63,851 bases of DNA. Source: Eubacteriales bacterium. Lineage in GTDB: Bacteria > Bacillota > Clostridia > Lachnospirales > Lachnospiraceae. Of this stretch, positions 59,644 through 63,851 are shown piece by piece (positions within the stretch are counted from its first letter, which is position 1; each line of letters opens with the position of its first letter). Below the pieces are notes generated by a model that saw only the letters and a program-made list of their open reading frames with translations, was not told the origin of the DNA and ran no database searches. A program made the position numbers and the translations under genes. The DNA lies in the NCBI GenBank assembly GCA_030525875.1, contig JAUNDV010000010.1, positions 1 to 63,851 of the forward strand, in the 5' to 3' direction.

Positions 59644-62049
59644 GTGGCAAAAAAAGAAGAAATAAAAATCACAGCGTTGTATGAGCGACTGTCCAGAGAT
59701 GATGAACAGGTCGGAGAATCCAACAGTATCCAGAACCAGAAAATGTACCTTGAAGAATATGCCCGTCAGCATGGCATGAGAAATATCCGGCATTTTTCGG
59801 ACGATGGATACAGCGGCACGAACTTCAATCGTCCCGGCTTTAACGCCCTTCTGGAAGAAATTGAAGCAGGTCATGTGGCTGTCCTGATCGTAAAGGATTT
59901 AAGTCGTTTTGGCAGAAACTACCTGCAAGTCGGCTACTATACCGAGGTTGTTTTCCCGAAAAAGGGCATCCGGTTTATCGCCATCAACAACAGCGTGGAC
60001 AGCGCCAACCCCTCAGACAATGACCTTACCCCGTTTTTGAACATCATGAACGAGTGGTATGCGAAAGATACCAGCAATAAAATTAAGGCGGTATTCAAAG
60101 CACGGATGAAAAACGGCATGAGGTGCAGCGGCTCTATCCCCTATGGCTACAAGCGCACCAAAGAGGACAAGCAGCAGCTGCTCGTGGATGAACCGGCTGC
60201 CGAGGTTGTCAGGAAAATCTTCCGTCTGGCGTGTCAGGGCATTGGAGTGACTGCCATTGCCGAAATGCTGTCAGCGGAAAAGATACTGATACCGTCTGCT
60301 CATGCCGCCAAGTATTTTCCTGAAAATTGCAGACATAGCGAGGTTGCAGACCCCTACCGCTGGAGTGCAACCACCGTAGGGTACATTCTGGACAGGCAGG
60401 AATATCTGGGACATACGGTGTTGGGCAAATCCATCTGCGAGAATTTCAAAACGAAGCAGCGCAGAGCCGCCACAGCCGATGAACTGATGATTTTCCCCGA
60501 TACCCATGAAGCCATTATTGAACAGGACACATGGGATATTGCCCATAAACTGCGGTTGCAGAAGCGTCCGAAAGCAGCCAACGGAACCTATACCCACCGT
60601 CTGTCCGGCTTGATTTACTGTGCAGACTGCGGTGCAAGGATGAATTTTTGCAGCCCGGACAGGGTGAAAAGCGGGAAACGGTTTGATTCAGATTCAGCTT
60701 TTCAGTGCGGAAATTATCGGAATACTGCCGGTCAATGTGTATCCCATTTTGTCAAAACATCGGTTCTGGAAGCGGTAATTTTACAGGCAATTCAAGCAGT
60801 CAGTAAATATGCCCTTGAAAATGAAGCCGAGTTTGTTGCCCAGCTCAAAAGCATCTGGAATGAAAACCAGAGCAAGAACACAGACAGTGGACAGCGGGAA
60901 CTGGAAGAAGCCAGAAAGCGCATGGCAGAACTGGACACCATGATTCAAAACCTGTACGAAAGCTCCGTGAAAGGTGTACTGCCGGAACGACAGGCGCAGC
61001 GCATGATTCAGCAGTATGATGAAGAACAAATCCTTCTGGAACGTCGGGTACAGGAGCTGGAAAGCCAGATTCAGCAGGAAACCGTAAAGAAAGCGGATAC
61101 TGAGCGTTTTCTGGCACTGGTCAGGAAATACCGTGACTGTACAGAACTGACCGATGCCATGCTCTACTCTTTCATCGACCGGGTGGAAGTTCACGAAGCA
61201 ACTGGTGGGCGCACCATCTACCGCCAGCAGAACATCGACATCCACTTTAATTTCATCGGCAGCTACTACCCGCCTGTTGAAACTGTGTCCGAAGAAGAAC
61301 GGATTGCCGCCATAGATGCGGAGCAAAAACGGAAGAAGAAGGAAAAAGGCAGACGAGCCAATGAACGCAGGAAACAGAAAATAGAAGCTCTACGGCTGGC
61401 AGCAGAAGCCGGTGATCCGGAAGCCATTGCCCAATATGAACAGCATTTGAGCAAACTGCGGGAGCGAAACCAGAAGTACCGCCAGAAGGTTCGGGAAGCC
61501 AGAGAAGCTGACCCGGAATATCTCCGGCAGCTGGATGAAAAAGAGCGTATCCGTCAGGAAAGGCTGCTGGAAACCGAGCGTAAGCGTATAGAACGAGCCA
61601 CCCGGAAAAAGAAGCTGTCACGAGCAGAGCTGAAAGAAAAAGCCAAAACTGACCCGGAAGCTGCCGAGCAATGGGCGGCAATGAAAGCCAAAGAAGCCGA
61701 AGCCCGGCAGCGCAAAAAGGAGCGTGAAGAAGCCCGGATAGCGTCAGACCCGGAGTATGCGGCTATGATGGCAGAGCGTAAGGCTGAATATACCCGCACA
61801 CGGACAGCCAAACGCAAGGCTGAACACGATGCACTGGTTGAGCTTGCCAGGACTGACCCGGAAGCTGCCCGGCAGCTGGCTGAAAAGCGTAAATACCAGA
61901 GCGAAGCAACCACAAAATCCCGTCAGAAAATGAAGGCGGCGGCAGAAGCCGGTGATCCTGATGGCATCAGGCGTTATGAAGCCTACCTTGCCAAACGCAG
62001 GGAGGATTATCATAAAAAGAACCAAAGTAAGGAGGAAATTTCAGCATGA
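59644..62049 (+). CDS. Large serine recombinase (TnpX/TndX family) with repeated charged tail
   Basis: 801 residues, GTG start behind GGGAGG. Resolvase catalytic domain (~1-150, ALYERLSRDDEQVGESNSIQ with the nucleophile Ser; IVKDLSRFGRNYLQVG), recombinase domain (~165-290), zinc-ribbon (LIYCADCGARMNF, FQCGNYRN), and a DUF4368-like coiled coil. It would excise and integrate the element through a serine-linked intermediate at a dinucleotide core. The last ~200 residues are a highly charged helix with six DPE/DPD-type repeats (GDPEAIAQYEQ, ADPEYLRQLDE, TDPEAAEQWAA, SDPEYAAMMAE, TDPEAARQLAE, GDPDGIRRYEA). It overlaps tnpV by 4 bp. Confidence 0.95.
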   Translation: MAKKEEIKITALYERLSRDDEQVGESNSIQNQKMYLEEYARQHGMRNIRHFSDDGYSGTNFNRPGFNALLEEIEAGHVAVLIVKDLSRFGRNYLQVGYYTEVVFPKKGIRFIAINNSVDSANPSDNDLTPFLNIMNEWYAKDTSNKIKAVFKARMKNGMRCSGSIPYGYKRTKEDKQQLLVDEPAAEVVRKIFRLACQGIGVTAIAEMLSAEKILIPSAHAAKYFPENCRHSEVADPYRWSATTVGYILDRQEYLGHTVLGKSICENFKTKQRRAATADELMIFPDTHEAIIEQDTWDIAHKLRLQKRPKAANGTYTHRLSGLIYCADCGARMNFCSPDRVKSGKRFDSDSAFQCGNYRNTAGQCVSHFVKTSVLEAVILQAIQAVSKYALENEAEFVAQLKSIWNENQSKNTDSGQRELEEARKRMAELDTMIQNLYESSVKGVLPERQAQRMIQQYDEEQILLERRVQELESQIQQETVKKADTERFLALVRKYRDCTELTDAMLYSFIDRVEVHEATGGRTIYRQQNIDIHFNFIGSYYPPVETVSEEERIAAIDAEQKRKKKEKGRRANERRKQKIEALRLAAEAGDPEAIAQYEQHLSKLRERNQKYRQKVREAREADPEYLRQLDEKERIRQERLLETERKRIERATRKKKLSRAELKEKAKTDPEAAEQWAAMKAKEAEARQRKKEREEARIASDPEYAAMMAERKAEYTRTRTAKRKAEHDALVELARTDPEAARQLAEKRKYQSEATTKSRQKMKAAAEAGDPDGIRRYEAYLAKRREDYHKKNQSKEEISA

Positions 62050-62423
62050 AAGAGTTAAAACCGAGAATCCACGAAAACGGCATGGATTATGTGCTGGTGG
62101 GCGATTACTATGTGCCGGATTTGAAGCTGCCGGAGGAACACCGCCCCATTGGTCACTGGGGACGGCTGCACCAGTCCTATCTGAAACAGTTTCGCCCGAT
62201 GGTTTATAGTGACCTGCTTTTGTCCGGCAAGCTCCACACTGTCCTTGCCGATCTGAACAAACAGGCAACGGACAGGCTGCACCTGATTATCCGCCAGATG
62301 GCAGAAGCCGAGGGTGTGACCGAAGCCATGAAAGCTGAAAATCAGATGTTATGGGTGCAGTCCATGAACTCTATCCGCAGCCGGGCTGAGGAAATCATCA
62401 AGGTAGAGTTAATCTACTGCTGA
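62046..62423 (+). CDS. tnpV: Transposon-encoded protein TnpV
   Basis: 125 residues starting in the recombinase stop (ATGA). Matches the TnpV family by MDYVLVGDYYVPDLKLPEE, then RPIGHWGRLHQSYLKQFRP and a helical C-terminus (AEGVTEAMKAENQMLWVQSM). TnpV accompanies large serine recombinases in clostridial elements; its exact role is unknown. Cytoplasmic. Confidence 0.88.
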   Translation: MKELKPRIHENGMDYVLVGDYYVPDLKLPEEHRPIGHWGRLHQSYLKQFRPMVYSDLLLSGKLHTVLADLNKQATDRLHLIIRQMAEAEGVTEAMKAENQMLWVQSMNSIRSRAEEIIKVELIYC

Positions 62424-62437
62424 AGGGAGGTGATGTC

Positions 62438-62713
62438 ATGATTTTGGAAGAAATGTACAGCGGGAGGTTTTATCCATGTGAAACAGTTGTCCCTACATCG
62501 GAAGTATACCGCAAGGCGGTCAAAGCCTGTGAGAAACTGATGGAACAGCTGTCCCAGCAGCTCAGCAAAGAGGACTATGAGCTGGTGAAGGAACTCCGGG
62601 CGCAGACAGCAATCGCCCAATGTGAAGAAAGCGAAAGCCACTTCAAATACGGCTTTTCCGCTGGGCTGATTGTTCAGCATGAAGCCTATGAACAGGTCAA
62701 TGGGGAGAAATAG
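62438..62713 (+). CDS. DUF6809-like small protein
   Basis: 91 residues, ATG behind AGGGAGGTG. MILEEMYSGRFYPCETVVP at the start and FKYGFSAGLIVQHEAYEQ at the end are the pattern I associate with DUF6809 proteins of clostridial conjugative elements. Mostly helical, cytoplasmic. Function unknown. Confidence 0.7.
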   Translation: MILEEMYSGRFYPCETVVPTSEVYRKAVKACEKLMEQLSQQLSKEDYELVKELRAQTAIAQCEESESHFKYGFSAGLIVQHEAYEQVNGEK

Positions 62714-62715
62714 CC

Positions 62716-63003
62716 ATGTTTCTGATAAAGATGTTGGCGTTGCCGCTGGTGGCAGTTGTGACCCTGATTCAATGGGTGGCAATCTTTCTGACTTCCTTTT
62801 CTGCTATCCTGTTTGACCTGCTGTCAGGAATTATCTTCATGATTACACTTGCCGGGCTGATGTTTGGAGTGTGTACCGGCATGGAAGCATTGAAAATGCT
62901 GGCAGTCAGCTTTGCAATCTTCATCATCCCCCAGATAGCGGAATGGCTGATTGAAAGAATTGTAGACATAAACTACGGACTGCGTGATTTTATCAAGTCC
63001 TGA
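62716..63003 (+). CDS. CD1845-like small membrane protein
   Basis: 95 residues with two to three hydrophobic helices (LIKMLALPLVAVVTLIQWVA, SGIIFMITLAGLMFGVCTG, MLAVSFAIFIIPQIAEWLIE). It matches my memory of the CD1845 family from clostridial conjugative elements. Two bases after the preceding stop, so cotranscribed. Function unknown. Confidence 0.7.
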   Translation: MFLIKMLALPLVAVVTLIQWVAIFLTSFSAILFDLLSGIIFMITLAGLMFGVCTGMEALKMLAVSFAIFIIPQIAEWLIERIVDINYGLRDFIKS

Positions 63004-63096
63004 CCCGACAATTTCATATCGTTCACAAAGCGACAGGTATTCCTATGGGAACTATCTGCCGCTTTTATTTTTATCAACTTCAAGGAGGACTATTTT

Positions 63097-63390
63097 ATGA
63101 AAATGAGCATTGGTGAAAAGAAAATCCTGTTTGTCTTTGGCTGCCCCAACCGTGAAGCAACGGTGGATCGTCTGTATCAGGTGGCAGACCTGATTCCCGA
63201 CCCTGCCGGAAAGAAAGTCGTGGAAGCTCTGGCTGACAAGCTGGACAGCGAGGGCGTAGAAAAGTGGTATCGCTGCTTCTTCTACAATATGAAGCTGGAG
63301 ATGGAAGCCTATTACCGGCACAAGGCTATTTTGAATCGCATCGTGGGCGGCAGCATGGAGGTTGACAATGACGAGATTGACGAAGATTGA
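63097..63390 (+). CDS. Small element protein, possibly transposon-transfer-assisting (TTRAP-like)
   Basis: 97 residues behind AAGGAGGA. IGEKKILFVFGCPNREATVD then RLYQVADLIPDPAGKKVVEA and LADKLDSEGVEKW resemble TTRAP-type proteins of conjugative elements; the C-terminus is acidic (DNDEIDED). It overlaps the next gene by 23 bp. The family call is tentative. Confidence 0.55.
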   Translation: MKMSIGEKKILFVFGCPNREATVDRLYQVADLIPDPAGKKVVEALADKLDSEGVEKWYRCFFYNMKLEMEAYYRHKAILNRIVGGSMEVDNDEIDED

Positions 63391-63658
63391 GAAAGAAACC
63401 ATCATCCTGTTCAACGAGGGAGAAAGCACTGCCAGCATCTACACCTACAATGCCGGGCTGAAAAAGCGGCTGGCAGCGTTCAGCAAAAAGTATCCTGATC
63501 TATGCTGTTTGGAAAAGCCGGAGCATCTGGGCGGCGTGTCCTATCTGATCGACAAGTCCCGGCTGTCCATCCGCTTGCAGCCGCCGTACAGCGAGGAACG
63601 CAGGCAGAAAGCCAGCCAGTACGCCCGGCAAAACGGTTTCAGTGGCAAGACAAAGTAA
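63368..63658 (+). CDS. Conserved conjugative-element protein, unknown function
   Basis: 96 residues from ATG 63368, chosen because GGAGG lies 6 bases upstream. KETIILFNEGESTASIYTYN, then RLAAFSKKYPDLCCLEKP and the basic C-terminus LSIRLQPPYSEERRQKASQY. I recall this combination from many clostridial conjugative elements without an assigned function; perhaps a DNA-associated accessory. Overlaps the end of the preceding gene. Confidence 0.65.
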   Translation: MTRLTKIEKETIILFNEGESTASIYTYNAGLKKRLAAFSKKYPDLCCLEKPEHLGGVSYLIDKSRLSIRLQPPYSEERRQKASQYARQNGFSGKTK

Positions 63659-63682
63659 TGTAGCGATAAGGGGCTTTTTGCG

Positions 63683-63716
63683 GTCAGAATGTCGGGTCTA
63701 CACCCGATGTTCTGAC
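63683..63716. terminator. Hairpin after the small element genes
   Basis: Long inverted repeat GTCAGAATGTCGGGT / ACCCGATGTTCTGAC (63683-63697, 63702-63716; TG steps mismatched). No T run, so it may be a stable intergenic hairpin rather than a classical terminator. Confidence 0.5.
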
Positions 63717-63751
63717 TGTTACATACAAAGCGTTTATCATCTAAAAAGCGG

Positions 63752-63780
63752 TTGATAGACATTGGTTTCTATGGTATAAT
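63752..63780 (+). promoter_or_regulatory. Sigma-A promoter for the next element gene
   Basis: TTGATA (63752-63757), 17-bp spacer, TATAAT (63775-63780). A GAGGAGAG ribosome site lies at the window end (63841-63848), so a gene starts just outside. Confidence 0.8.
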
Positions 63781-63851
63781 AGTATGAATTGATCTGCGAA
63801 GTCTGCAAATAAAAAGTCAATAGAAAAATGAAGAAAAATTGAGGAGAGAAA

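Larger units (their letters stand above)
59580..63851 (+). mobile_element. Large-serine-recombinase integrative element (right part beyond window)
   Basis: From ~59580 to the window end the DNA is more GC-rich, codes on the plus strand and carries a TnpX/TndX-like recombinase, TnpV and small genes known from clostridial Tn4451/Tn1549-like elements. The left end lies in ~59575-59630, judged by loss of the host reading frame (its first in-frame stop is near 59605) and by the recombinase leader. The other end, and any cargo, is outside. It sits inside a giant surface-protein gene in opposite orientation. Confidence 0.85.

Noticed and set aside
59572-59874. Minus-strand frame across the element junction as the N-terminus of the giant protein
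   Set aside because: It reads a different frame from the surface protein and lies antisense to the recombinase catalytic domain.

Overview
The window looks like a low-GC clostridial chromosome, most plausibly Lachnospiraceae. The basis is AT-rich genes, strong GGAGG ribosome sites, a CIRCE-controlled groESL, a FtsEX/M23 hydrolase operon, a SigV/RsiV-type pair, NifX/MinD-ferredoxin clusters, and Tn916-like and large-serine-recombinase elements. The genus cannot be fixed from the sequence. Nearly all host genes lie on the minus strand; the right-end mobile element is on the plus strand and visibly more GC-rich.

Layout. 1-1.4 kb: remnants of small immunity-like genes, one frameshifted. 1.4-6.7 kb: groES-groEL under a promoter overlapped by CIRCE, a 59-residue protein, uridine phosphorylase with an orphan substrate-binding lipoprotein, and a phosphodiesterase. 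6.7-13 kb: rdgB, a THUMP RNA methyltransferase, a second phosphodiesterase, a DUF1700 protein, aspS and hisS. 13.1-15.65 kb: a host gene cut in two by a 1.8-kb Tn916-family deletion derivative, flanked by an 11-bp repeat; removing it restores the reading frame. 15.65-21 kb: a cell-wall/division operon ftsE-ftsX-M23 hydrolase-ctpA ending in a small alarmone synthetase. 21-27 kb: a PucR-type regulator, a CBS protein, and an MBOAT-SGNH-ECF sigma-RsiV-like operon that resembles a lysozyme-responsive peptidoglycan O-acetylation system. 27-32.8 kb: a sodium:solute symporter, a NifX-MinD-MinD-NifX cluster, and a cell-wall-binding repeat protein.

33.7-59.6 kb is the most unusual part. A compact operon with the canonical order c - b/delta-like - alpha - gamma - beta - epsilon is embedded between very large cell-surface proteins: a truncated ~1,980-residue FN3/collagen-like protein, a 624-residue Gly-rich protein, a 248-residue anchored protein and a 3,933-residue GLUG/FN3 protein. 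Alpha and beta keep their nucleotide-binding and catalytic residues. The proteolipid c has a threonine where the ion-carrying Asp/Glu should be, and there is no a subunit. Four of the surface proteins appear to share a membrane-proximal module. I infer an ATP-driven, ion-independent F1-derived rotary machine coupled to giant extracellular proteins, loosely analogous to the F1-like ATPases and giant leg proteins of gliding mycoplasmas.

In this strain the first gene of that operon has a single-base frameshift in a short G tract and is cut at its 5' side by a mobile element (59.6 kb to the window end) carrying an 801-residue serine recombinase, TnpV and small accessory genes. The element continues beyond the window.
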